Assembly (NCBI GenBank): GCA_009936675.1
Contig: JAACDY010000181.1
Span: forward strand, 1-16,224
DNA from: Bacteroidota bacterium
GTDB taxonomy: Bacteria; Bacteroidota; Bacteroidia; Flavobacteriales; Flavobacteriaceae
Length of the DNA: 16,224 bases
Reading direction: 5' to 3'
The translations under genes were made by a program, and so were the position numbers. Below, one piece after another: positions 7,822 through 14,441 of the stretch (position 1 is the stretch's first letter; each line of letters begins with the position of its first letter). Under the pieces are notes generated by a model. That model did not search any database and had not been told where the DNA came from. It saw only the letters and a list, made by a program, of their open reading frames with translations.

Positions 7822-8001
7822 TTAGGCGTCAGAATTGTCTTCGTCTTCCTTAGTGGCGTTTTTAAATTCTTTGATTCCGCTTCCCAATCCCCTCATCAAT
7901 TCAGGAATTTTTCTCCCGCCAAACAACAAAAGAACAACAACAACGATGAGAATGATTTGTGGAGCACCGATCATGCCTAAAGTGTAGATCATTGAATACA
8001 T
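7822..8001 (-). CDS. tatA: Sec-independent protein translocase subunit TatA/TatE family
   Basis: Small subunit of the twin-arginine translocase, which moves folded proteins across the inner membrane. The frame from the ATG at 8001 encodes 59 aa beginning MYSMIYTLGMIGAPQ. A single hydrophobic helix (about residues 13-27, IGAPQIILIVVVVLLLF) is followed by the family hallmark FGGRKIPEL, then the amphipathic helix MRGLGSGIKEFKNATKED and an acidic tail. This matches TatA architecture, and the length is typical for Bacteroidota. In-frame ATGs at codons 4 and 10 are alternative starts. tatC is not in the window. It is divergent from the M23 peptidase gene and convergent with the DUF4837 gene. Confidence 0.9.
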   Translation of the reverse strand: MYSMIYTLGMIGAPQIILIVVVVLLLFGGRKIPELMRGLGSGIKEFKNATKEDEDNSDA

Positions 8002-8017
8002 GGTTTCTAATTTTAAT

Positions 8018-8025
8018 CAAATGTA
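8018..8025 (-). promoter_or_regulatory. -7 box (TACATTTG) for tatA
   Basis: The minus strand reads TACATTTG, matching TAnnTTTG, 16 bases before the tatA ATG at 8001. A weak TTTA lies about 20 bases upstream as a possible -33 element. The box sits in the 104-bp gap shared with the divergent M23 gene. Confidence 0.5.
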
Positions 8026-8091
8026 AATAATTATTCGATCTTATCTAAATTTCTTTACTCGGCCTACAATTTATTTTTAAGGGGTAAACAC

Positions 8092-8099
8092 TATCTTTG
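8092..8099 (+). promoter_or_regulatory. -7 box (TATCTTTG) for the M23-GH3-MT-GT2 unit
   Basis: TATCTTTG is an exact TAnnTTTG match ending only six bases before the ATG at 8106. A transcript starting a few bases after the box would have almost no 5' leader. No good -33 TTTG is seen at 19 bases. Confidence 0.6.
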
Positions 8100-8105
8100 T
8101 CTGCG

Positions 8106-8969
8106 ATGGCTAAAGAGAAAAAAAAGAAACGACCTTGGATTCAAAATTTTTTGAACCGCTATCGGATGGTAATCATCAACGAAACCACCTTTGAGGAAAA
8201 GTTCTTTCTCAGAATTTCGCAGTTCAACATTATTGTATTGGTCTTGCTCTTTGCTGCTTTTATTGCCATTGGGTCTTTCTTTTTGGTGTCCTATACTCCA
8301 TTAAAGGAGTTTATCCCTGGCTACACCAGCTTATCGATCAGAAAAGAGGCCATTAGAAACACGTTTTTATTGGATTCTCTCAGTATAGAATTTCAAAAAC
8401 AAGACCGCTTTATTCAGTCTATAAAAAGCGCATTAACCGGAGAAATCGATTGGGAAGAAAACTCTTTGCTCAATGCTAAAGACACATCACCCGAGGTGCT
8501 CAATTCTGAAAATACATTGACAGAGGCAGATTCACTGTTGCGTCTAGAAGTCATACAAGAAGATAAATACAATGTAATTCCCAATGATTTAAGTAATGTA
8601 AAATATCTACTTTATTCCCCAGCTGCCGGCCCAATTTCGCAGAAGTATGACGCCGACAAAAAACACTTTGCTGTGGATATTGTACTGGAAGAGAATGCTC
8701 CTGTTATGGCGGTAGCCCATGGAACCGTTATTTTTGCGGAATGGACAGCCGAAACGGGACATGTAATCATCGTTAAACACGATTATGGCTTATTGTCAGT
8801 TTACAAGCACAACTCCTACTTGGAAAAATCACAGGGGGATTTGGTCAAAGCAGGAGAAGTGATCGCCAAGGCGGGTAATACAGGAGAATTCTCCACGGGT
8901 TGGCACCTTCATTTTGAACTTTGGATCAATGGATACTCCGTAGATCCCACCGATTTTATTGAATTTTAA
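8106..8969 (+). CDS. Membrane-anchored M23 (LytM-type) peptidase
   Basis: Predicted zinc endopeptidase acting on peptidoglycan cross-links or other envelope peptides, 287 aa. A Lys-rich cytoplasmic N-terminus (MAKEKKKKRP) precedes one membrane helix at about residues 41-61. A linker with some helical content (about 62-160) follows, then a C-terminal LytM domain. The zinc motifs are intact: HFAVD (His187, Asp191) and HLH (His267, His269), with a further conserved His235 in SVYKH. The domain should face the periplasm. The ATG at 8106 is the only sensible start; an upstream in-frame TTG overlaps the -7 box. It is the first gene of a tight run with the GH3-family gene 8 bases downstream. Intact ligands suggest an active enzyme rather than an EnvC-like activator. 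Confidence 0.9.
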   Translation: MAKEKKKKRPWIQNFLNRYRMVIINETTFEEKFFLRISQFNIIVLVLLFAAFIAIGSFFLVSYTPLKEFIPGYTSLSIRKEAIRNTFLLDSLSIEFQKQDRFIQSIKSALTGEIDWEENSLLNAKDTSPEVLNSENTLTEADSLLRLEVIQEDKYNVIPNDLSNVKYLLYSPAAGPISQKYDADKKHFAVDIVLEENAPVMAVAHGTVIFAEWTAETGHVIIVKHDYGLLSVYKHNSYLEKSQGDLVKAGEVIAKAGNTGEFSTGWHLHFELWINGYSVDPTDFIEF

Positions 8970-8977
8970 TTGGTATT

Positions 8978-10462
8978 ATGATCAAAAAAATTGGAGCGAA
9001 AATCTTCGCCAACTACATCCATCAAAAAAACCAAAAGTGGATTAAAAACCCCCTTTCTGCACAACAAAAAACGTTTGATTATTTGATCCAAAAAGCCAAA
9101 TCAACCGATTTTGGTCTGGATCACGAGTTTTATAAAATCAAAAATTATCAGGACTTTCAAGCTTTAGTTCCGATAAGAGATTACGAAGGACACAGAGCCT
9201 ATGTGGATAAAATGTTGGAGGGCGCAAGTTCTGTATTATGGCCCGGAAAACCACTTTATTACGCCAAAACAAGCGGTACCACTTCTGGTGCAAAATACAT
9301 TCCCCTCACCAAAGAGTCAATGTCTACCCATATCACTGCTGCTCGAGACGCACTGTTGAATTATATTCACGAAACGGGGAACACTGATTTCGTCAATGGC
9401 AAACAAATCTTTCTGCAAGGCAGCCCTACACTCAACAAAAAAAACGGCAATATCATTGGCAGACTATCGGGTATTGTTGCCCACTACGTTCCCAAGTATT
9501 TGCAGAAAAATAGAATGCCCTCTTGGGAGACGAACTGCATAGAAGACTGGGAAACCAAGGTGGATGCCATTGTGGGAGAAACCTTACCGGAAAACATGAG
9601 TTTGATCGCAGGCATTCCTTCTTGGGTCCAAATGTATTTTGAGAAACTGATAGATCAAACGGGGAAGCCCGTGGGGAAAACATTCCCCAACTTTTCCTTG
9701 TTTGTATATGGTGGGGTCAACTATGAGCCCTATCGTCCCATGTTCGAAAAACTGATTGGCAGGAAGGTAGATAGTGTAGAACTCTTTCCCGCATCCGAAG
9801 GGTTTTTTGCCTATCAAGACCAACAAAGCGAAAAGGGATTGCTGCTCTTGTTGAACAATGAAATATTTTACGAATTTGTCAAAGCCGACGAGTTTGGGGA
9901 GCAATATCCCAAAAGACATACTTTAGAAGAGGTTGAATTGGGCGTCAATTACGTTTTAATTTTATCCACTTCAGCAGGTTTGTGGGCCTATAACATAGGC
10001 GACACAGTGCGTTTTGTTTCCTTGAACCCTTATCGTTTGGTGGTTACGGGCAGAATCAAACATTTTATTTCTGCTTTTGGAGAACACGTTATTGGGAAAG
10101 AGGTTGAGACGGCCATGCAACAGGCGTGCCAAGACTTTCAGGTTCAGGTCAAAGAATTTACGGTGGCGCCACAAATTGATCCTGAAGAGGGACTTCCCTA
10201 TCATCAATGGTTTATCGAATTTGAAAATCCGCCCCAAAACATGGACAAATTTGCTCAAAAACTCGATCAATCCATGCAAGAACAAAATGTGTATTACGAA
10301 GACCTCCTAAAGGGAAGTGTTTTGACAACGCTTGTCATCAGTGCTGTTGCTAACGGAGGCTTCCAACAATACATGAAAAGCATTGGAAAACTAGGAGGTC
10401 AAAACAAAGTTCCACGTTTGTCCAATGACAGAAAAATAGTTGATCAACTTCCTTTAAAGTAA
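8978..10462 (+). CDS. GH3 family acyl-adenylating enzyme
   Basis: Adenylate-forming enzyme of the GH3 (auxin-responsive promoter) family, 494 aa. Plant members adenylate a carboxylic acid such as auxin or jasmonate and join it to an amino acid; for bacterial members the substrate is mostly unknown. Motifs run in family order: ATP-binding TSGTTSG (residues 98-104) in YYAKTSGTTSGAKYIPL, YGGVNYEPYRP (244-253), FPASEG (270-275), YNIGDTVRF (338-346), and VVTGRIKHFISAFGEHV (355-371). Lys478 in GGQNKVPRLSND is a candidate for the C-terminal lysine region. All core motifs appear intact. It lies 8 bases after the M23 gene and 6 bases before the next gene, so it is probably translated from the same mRNA. 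An envelope or small-molecule role is inference. Confidence 0.88.
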   Translation: MIKKIGAKIFANYIHQKNQKWIKNPLSAQQKTFDYLIQKAKSTDFGLDHEFYKIKNYQDFQALVPIRDYEGHRAYVDKMLEGASSVLWPGKPLYYAKTSGTTSGAKYIPLTKESMSTHITAARDALLNYIHETGNTDFVNGKQIFLQGSPTLNKKNGNIIGRLSGIVAHYVPKYLQKNRMPSWETNCIEDWETKVDAIVGETLPENMSLIAGIPSWVQMYFEKLIDQTGKPVGKTFPNFSLFVYGGVNYEPYRPMFEKLIGRKVDSVELFPASEGFFAYQDQQSEKGLLLLLNNEIFYEFVKADEFGEQYPKRHTLEEVELGVNYVLILSTSAGLWAYNIGDTVRFVSLNPYRLVVTGRIKHFISAFGEHVIGKEVETAMQQACQDFQVQVKEFTVAPQIDPEEGLPYHQWFIEFENPPQNMDKFAQKLDQSMQEQNVYYEDLLKGSVLTTLVISAVANGGFQQYMKSIGKLGGQNKVPRLSNDRKIVDQLPLK

Positions 10463-10468
10463 CCCTCC

Positions 10469-10996
10469 ATGTACGCCAAGAACGCCCATCAAAAGCGATA
10501 TAAAAAAACCCTGGCTTTTTTGAATCAACACATCGATAAGGGTTCGCATATCTTGGATTTGGGAATCCACAACCCTATGGCCGAATTGATGCAATCCCAA
10601 GGTTATAAGGTGGAAAATACAGTTGGTGAAGATTTGGACGAGAATCAGGCGACATTGATCAATTCCAAAGCTGAAGTGGCAACTGCTTTCGAAATTTTGG
10701 AACACCTTCTTTCCCCATATCAAGTTCTAAAAAACATAAAAGCTAAAAAATTAGTAGTCAGTATTCCATTAAATCTATGGTTTTCTAAACCTTATAGAAG
10801 TAAAACAGATTTGAGAGACCGGCACTTTCACGAATTTGAAGATTGGCAGTTTGATTGGCTTTTGGAGAAAACCGGCTGGAAAATCGTAGCAAGCGAAAAG
10901 TGGATCAACCCCCCTCAATCATTTGGTATTCGATCTCTGTTGCGGTATTTTATCCCAAGACACTATATCGTATATGCCGAAAAAACAAACCATTAA
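10469..10996 (+). CDS. Small methyltransferase-like protein with degenerate SAM loop
   Basis: A 175-aa protein with a shortened class I methyltransferase fold. The first strand and loop read ILDLGIHNPMAEL (residues 28-40), where the usual DxGxGxG glycine-rich SAM loop is replaced by LGIHNP. The later motif FEILEHLLSP (74-83) followed by VVSIPLNLWFSKPYR fits the post-strand-4 and strand-5 elements. HFHEFEDWQFDWLLEKTGW resembles the C-terminal part of methyltransferases linked to glycan genes. SAM binding may therefore be altered or lost. It starts 6 bases after the GH3 gene and ends 2 bases before the glycosyltransferase, so it is embedded in the same unit. It may modify a lipid or glycan made by its neighbours; that is inference. 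Confidence 0.75.
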   Translation: MYAKNAHQKRYKKTLAFLNQHIDKGSHILDLGIHNPMAELMQSQGYKVENTVGEDLDENQATLINSKAEVATAFEILEHLLSPYQVLKNIKAKKLVVSIPLNLWFSKPYRSKTDLRDRHFHEFEDWQFDWLLEKTGWKIVASEKWINPPQSFGIRSLLRYFIPRHYIVYAEKTNH

Positions 10997-10998
10997 GC

Positions 10999-11853
10999 TT
11001 GAAAATTTACATTGTCATACCAGCGCACAATGAGGAGGACAACATCGGAAAGACCCTACAATCCTTGGTCGATCAGCAGTTGAAGCCAGCTCGAGTGGTC
11101 GTGGTCAATGATAACTCTACTGATCGAACAGCAGCAATTGTCAATGATTTTACCCAACAACATCCTTGGATAAACCTGCTTCATAAAAAATCATCTGACG
11201 AACACCTTCCTGGTGCAAAAATCATAGCGGCATTTTACGAAGGCTATCAGGCATTGGATGAGGATTATGACATCATCTGTAAGTACGATGCAGACATGGT
11301 ATTTGGGTCAAATTATCTTTTTAAGCTCTCAGAGCATTTTAAAGAGAATGATCGATTGGGTATGGCTGCTGGGCAGTGCTACATCCAAAAGGACGACCAG
11401 TGGGTTTTGGAAAACCTTAGCAAAGACGACCACATTAGAGGGTCACTCAAAGCCTATAGAAAAGCCTGTTTTCTGGAAATCGGGAAGATTGCAAGATCCA
11501 TTGGTTGGGACACGCTCGATGAATTGATGGCCCTATACTACGGATGGGAATTAAAAGTTGACCCTTCGCTCAAAGTCAAACACCTCAAACCAACGGGATT
11601 TAACTACAGCCGTGGTGCTGCTCGTTTGCAAGGGGTAGCTACCTATAGCATGAGACTTGGCTTGATTTTGACCTTGATCATTGGATTGAAACGGGCATGG
11701 GTCAAGCGAGAAAGCCGAATTTTTTTCAGTTACGTCAAAGGGTTTTTGGAAGCCAAAAGAAAAGGTATCTCATTCATTGTTGATCCAAAACAGGGGAGGT
11801 TCCTAAGAAATTTAAGATGGAAAGGGATTTTTTACAGCTTTAAATCAAAATAA
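10999..11853 (+). CDS. Glycosyltransferase family 2, TTG start
   Basis: GT-A fold glycosyltransferase using a nucleotide-sugar donor, 284 aa. The TTG at 10999 gives a protein starting (M)KIYIVIPAHNEEDNIGKTL, the canonical GT2 beginning. VVVNDNSTDRTAAIV follows, and the metal-binding DAD is at residues 97-99 in CKYDADMVF. GWDTLDELMALYYGWELK matches the acceptor-side region. There is no in-frame ATG near the conserved start; the next upstream one, at 10855, would add 48 unrelated residues read out of frame across the preceding gene, so TTG is preferred. The start is 2 bases after the upstream stop, consistent with coupled translation. There are no clear multiple membrane helices, so it is probably a cytoplasmic, membrane-associated enzyme. 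The sugar and acceptor cannot be read from sequence. Confidence 0.87.
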   Translation: MKIYIVIPAHNEEDNIGKTLQSLVDQQLKPARVVVVNDNSTDRTAAIVNDFTQQHPWINLLHKKSSDEHLPGAKIIAAFYEGYQALDEDYDIICKYDADMVFGSNYLFKLSEHFKENDRLGMAAGQCYIQKDDQWVLENLSKDDHIRGSLKAYRKACFLEIGKIARSIGWDTLDELMALYYGWELKVDPSLKVKHLKPTGFNYSRGAARLQGVATYSMRLGLILTLIIGLKRAWVKRESRIFFSYVKGFLEAKRKGISFIVDPKQGRFLRNLRWKGIFYSFKSK

Positions 11854-11865
11854 GACACACTTAAG

Positions 11866-11873
11866 TATATTTG
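11866..11873 (+). promoter_or_regulatory. -7 box (TATATTTG) for purD
   Basis: TATATTTG is an exact TAnnTTTG match, 12 bases after the glycosyltransferase stop and six bases before the ATG at 11880. The spacing to the ATG equals that of the M23 promoter. No convincing -33 element is seen. Confidence 0.55.
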
Positions 11874-11879
11874 TTCTCG

Positions 11880-13160
11880 ATGAAAAAAATGAACATACTA
11901 GTATTGGGCAGCGGAGGTAGAGAACACACCTTTTGTTGGAAACTAGCCCAAAGCAAGACGATCGATCAACTTTTTGTAGCTCCTGGCAATGCGGGTACAG
12001 CTGGCTTGGCTACCAACCTTGACATAGGTGTCAACGACTTCGATGCCCTGAAAAACGCAGTCATTCAAAACAATATCGACCTTGTGGTGGTCGGCCCTGA
12101 GGATCCATTGGTCAATGGTATTCACGATTTCTTTCTTGATGATTCACACTTAAAGAATCTTCCAGTCATTGGCCCTCAAAAGCTTGGCGCAACCTTGGAG
12201 GGCAGTAAAGAATTTGCCAAGGCTTTTATGAGCAGACACAACATACCCACCGCTCAATACGGGAGTTTTACTCCCGAAAAAATAGAGGAAGGCTACGCCT
12301 TTTTGGAACAAATGAAAGCTCCTTATGTACTTAAAGCAGATGGTTTAGCCGCAGGCAAAGGAGTGCTCATTATCAATGATTTAGATACAGCAAAAAAGGA
12401 ATTGTCTAATATGCTATTGGATCAAAAATTTGGAAAGGCCTCTTCCAAGGTGGTCATCGAAGAATTTTTGAGTGGGATTGAACTTTCCTGTTTTGTCTTG
12501 ACCGACGGCACTACCTATGTCACCTTTCCAATGGCTAAAGATTACAAGCGCATTGGCGAGGGAGATACGGGTTTGAATACTGGAGGTATGGGAGCAGTAT
12601 CCCCTGTTCCTTTTGCCGATGACAAATTTTGTAAAGCCATCCAAGAAACTATTGTTCGACCCACCATTGATGGACTTAAAAAGGATAATATTCCCTATGT
12701 TGGTTTTGTGTTTATAGGATTGATCCGCGTGGGAGATGCTCCCTATGTCATTGAGTATAACGTAAGAATGGGTGATCCAGAAACCCAGGTCGTTTTACCC
12801 AGAATCAAGAATGACTTGGCAGAGATGCTCTACGCAACAGCAAAGGGCAAGCTGGACGAGCTTGAGCTTTTGATCGAAGATCAAAGCGCTACCACTGTGG
12901 TTGCTGTATCTGGTGGATATCCCGAAGCTTACGAAAAAGGAAAAACAATAAAAGGCCTAGCTTCTTCGCCAAACAGTACGGTATTCCATGCAGGAACAAG
13001 CCTACAAGAGGGTGAAATTTTAACCAATGGGGGAAGGGTATTAGCAGTTACCTCCCTTGGGGACAATTACAAAGATGCATTGTCACAGTCCTATAAGCTA
13101 TTGGAGGAAATCGGTTTTGAGGGCATGTACTATAGGAAAGATATCGGGTTCGATCTATAA
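11880..13160 (+). CDS. purD: Phosphoribosylamine--glycine ligase (GAR synthetase)
   Basis: ATP-grasp enzyme of de novo purine synthesis that joins 5-phosphoribosylamine and glycine to form GAR with ATP hydrolysis. It is about 423-426 aa, the normal length. The N-terminus MNILVLGSGGREHTF is the family signature. ATP-grasp segments are LKADGLAAGKGV, VVIEEFLSGIELSCF, KDYKRIGEGDTGLNTGGMGA and YNVRMGDPETQVVLPR; all look intact. Two in-frame ATGs are possible: 11880 (MKKMNILV) and 11889 (MNILV, closest to homologues). I chose 11880 because its spacing to the -7 box equals that of another gene here. It stands alone rather than in a purine operon. Its stop overlaps the convergent DUF6341 gene by 6 bases. 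Confidence 0.96.
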   Translation: MKKMNILVLGSGGREHTFCWKLAQSKTIDQLFVAPGNAGTAGLATNLDIGVNDFDALKNAVIQNNIDLVVVGPEDPLVNGIHDFFLDDSHLKNLPVIGPQKLGATLEGSKEFAKAFMSRHNIPTAQYGSFTPEKIEEGYAFLEQMKAPYVLKADGLAAGKGVLIINDLDTAKKELSNMLLDQKFGKASSKVVIEEFLSGIELSCFVLTDGTTYVTFPMAKDYKRIGEGDTGLNTGGMGAVSPVPFADDKFCKAIQETIVRPTIDGLKKDNIPYVGFVFIGLIRVGDAPYVIEYNVRMGDPETQVVLPRIKNDLAEMLYATAKGKLDELELLIEDQSATTVVAVSGGYPEAYEKGKTIKGLASSPNSTVFHAGTSLQEGEILTNGGRVLAVTSLGDNYKDALSQSYKLLEEIGFEGMYYRKDIGFDL

Positions 13161-13382
13161 AAAGGAATGCGCAGAGGGGTCTTTGTTTTCCACTCCGCTT
13201 TTGTCGAACTTTCGCAATTGCTTGATCCAAAAAACCGCTGCAATAGAACCAATCGTTATAAAGAGAAAACTCACTCCGTTGGCCAACCACCAGCTAAAAG
13301 ATTCAATTTGGGTCAGCATTTGATAGGGAAGAAACAATAGATCTTCAAACAAGCTAGCAATGGTTTCGAAAAGATTTTTCAT
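13155..13382 (-). CDS. Small membrane protein, DUF6341-like
   Basis: A 75-aa protein starting at the ATG at 13382, MKNLFETIASLFEDLLFLPY. An amphipathic N-terminus is followed by SFSWWLANGVSFLFITIGSIAAVFWIKQL, which contains one membrane helix (about residues 33-52), and a charged tail ending near KDPSAHSFL. The WW-LAN-...-FWIKQLRKFD pattern fits a small Flavobacteriaceae family I recall as DUF6341. Function is unknown. A TACTTTTG -7 box lies 22 bases upstream. Its TAG stop is the complement of the last Leu codon of purD, so the two genes overlap by 6 bases tail to tail. The promoter box and family-like pattern argue that it is a real gene and not a shadow of purD. Confidence 0.75.
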   Translation of the reverse strand: MKNLFETIASLFEDLLFLPYQMLTQIESFSWWLANGVSFLFITIGSIAAVFWIKQLRKFDKSGVENKDPSAHSFL

Positions 13383-13404
13383 TATTAACGCTTTAATTAT
13401 ATTG

Positions 13405-13412
13405 CAAAAGTA
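13405..13412 (-). promoter_or_regulatory. -7 box (TACTTTTG) for the small DUF6341-like gene
   Basis: On the minus strand TACTTTTGC matches TAnnTTTG, 22 bases before the ATG at 13382. A TTTA 19 bases upstream is a weak -33. The plus strand of the same spot carries TATATTGC, one T short of a -7 box for the divergent DUF6427-like gene, so two promoters may overlap in this 42-bp gap. Confidence 0.5.
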
Positions 13413-13424
13413 ATAAAATCGGAT

Positions 13425-14405
13425 ATGATAGTAAAGATTTTCAAGACAATTGGTCCGAGAACCTATTTTACTTCAATATTTCTCATCGTATTTGCGGTTT
13501 TGTTCTCTTTTGTCCTTGAAAATAAGGGTGCATTTCTTCTAGAGCAGTGGCCTTCCATACTGGGTAATATTATCCTTATCGTGGCTTTTATAGCAATGTT
13601 AACCTTTTTGGAAATTCAACACAAAGGAAGGAAGTTAGGCGGCGTTCACTTGATCGCTTATCCCACGACTTTTCTTTTTTTACCTATGGTGTTTGAGCTG
13701 AAAACAATTCCGGTTCTTGAGGCAATTTTATTGATCTTGGGGCAAGATATTTTTATTAAAACCCTTCATTCCAAAAACAAAGAAAAAGGGATGCTGGATT
13801 TATCTTTAATCATATCCATTATCGTCCAACTCAATGCGTCTTTTGCGATATTTTATTTGCTTCCACTTTTAATTTTTTTCAACAGAGGAATCAAAAGCGC
13901 CAAAGACCTTTTGGCTTTATTGTTGCCCGTCTTCATCATTCCTTTTACGTTCAATGGCCTATCGGTAATTTTGCCATCCGAGACCGTCGCTCTCATCAAT
14001 CCTCCAATTCAAGTCAATCCATTAAAGTATCATCTTTTATCCAGTAGCGATTGGGTCTGGTTGATCGCTCTGCTTCTTTCTGTTTTGGTTTGTGCCTTGC
14101 AGTTGCCAAGGGGACACAAAAAATTTTCCTACCCAGAATATTTTTCAGGTTTCCTTTACATGACTTTTTGGTTGATTTTTAGCATCGTATTTGGGCTATT
14201 AGGCCTTCAAATAGGGGTTGAGTTTTGGTTGATCAGTTTTATTCCGGTAGCCTATTTTTTTGGTGGTTTTCTCGAAAAAATCAAATCGGATTCATTAAGA
14301 AACATTTTGTTTACGTCTGTGTTTTTGGGGATAGTGCTCTTTAAACTATTCGATCATGGAATTATGTCTTTAGAATTGCTTTTTGGAAACGGAGAGAATT
14401 CCTAA
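13425..14405 (+). CDS. Polytopic membrane protein, DUF6427-like
   Basis: A 326-aa integral membrane protein of unknown function beginning MIVKIFKTIGPRTYF. About ten hydrophobic stretches can be seen, for example residues 15-31, 45-62 and 76-92, and near the C-terminus VEFWLISFIPVAYFFGGFL and ILFTSVFLGIVLFKLF. Short basic loops (HKGRKL, NRGIKSAK, RGHKKFS) separate them. No transporter or enzyme signature is recognisable. The length, N-terminus and position beside a DUF6341-like gene match a Bacteroidota family I recall as DUF6427. The start ATG at 13425 is 42 bases from the divergent gene. The next gene, DUF4254, has its own -7 box, so co-transcription is uncertain. Confidence 0.75.
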   Translation: MIVKIFKTIGPRTYFTSIFLIVFAVLFSFVLENKGAFLLEQWPSILGNIILIVAFIAMLTFLEIQHKGRKLGGVHLIAYPTTFLFLPMVFELKTIPVLEAILLILGQDIFIKTLHSKNKEKGMLDLSLIISIIVQLNASFAIFYLLPLLIFFNRGIKSAKDLLALLLPVFIIPFTFNGLSVILPSETVALINPPIQVNPLKYHLLSSSDWVWLIALLLSVLVCALQLPRGHKKFSYPEYFSGFLYMTFWLIFSIVFGLLGLQIGVEFWLISFIPVAYFFGGFLEKIKSDSLRNILFTSVFLGIVLFKLFDHGIMSLELLFGNGENS

Positions 14406-14413
14406 TCAAATCG

Positions 14414-14421
14414 TATCTTTG
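14414..14421 (+). promoter_or_regulatory. -7 box (TATCTTTG) for DUF4254-GT9
   Basis: TATCTTTG followed by C is an exact TAnnTTTG match, 20 bases before the ATG at 14442 and 8 bases after the upstream stop codon. No TTTG is found at 19 bases. Confidence 0.55.
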
Positions 14422-14441
14422 CACCAACGAAAACCACAGAC

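Noticed and set aside
7798..7980. 60-aa plus-strand open frame after the DUF4837 gene
   Set aside because: It is antisense to tatA, whose transmembrane helix and FGGRKIPEL motif are clearly coding on the minus strand.
9584..9919. 111-aa minus-strand open frame inside the GH3 gene
   Set aside because: It is a shadow of conserved GH3 motifs on the plus strand with no independent start signal or family.
10409..10424. Half-site resembling parS (GTTCCACGTTTG) near the end of the GH3 gene
   Set aside because: Only the left half matches, the palindrome is broken, and it encodes the conserved KVPRLSND segment.
10855..10998. In-frame N-terminal extension of the GT2 gene from an ATG
   Set aside because: It overlaps the preceding gene out of frame, and the family start motif begins only at the TTG at 10999.
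13161..13200. Possible terminator after purD
   Set aside because: No stable stem followed by a T-run was found; the region is coding sequence of the convergent 75-aa gene.
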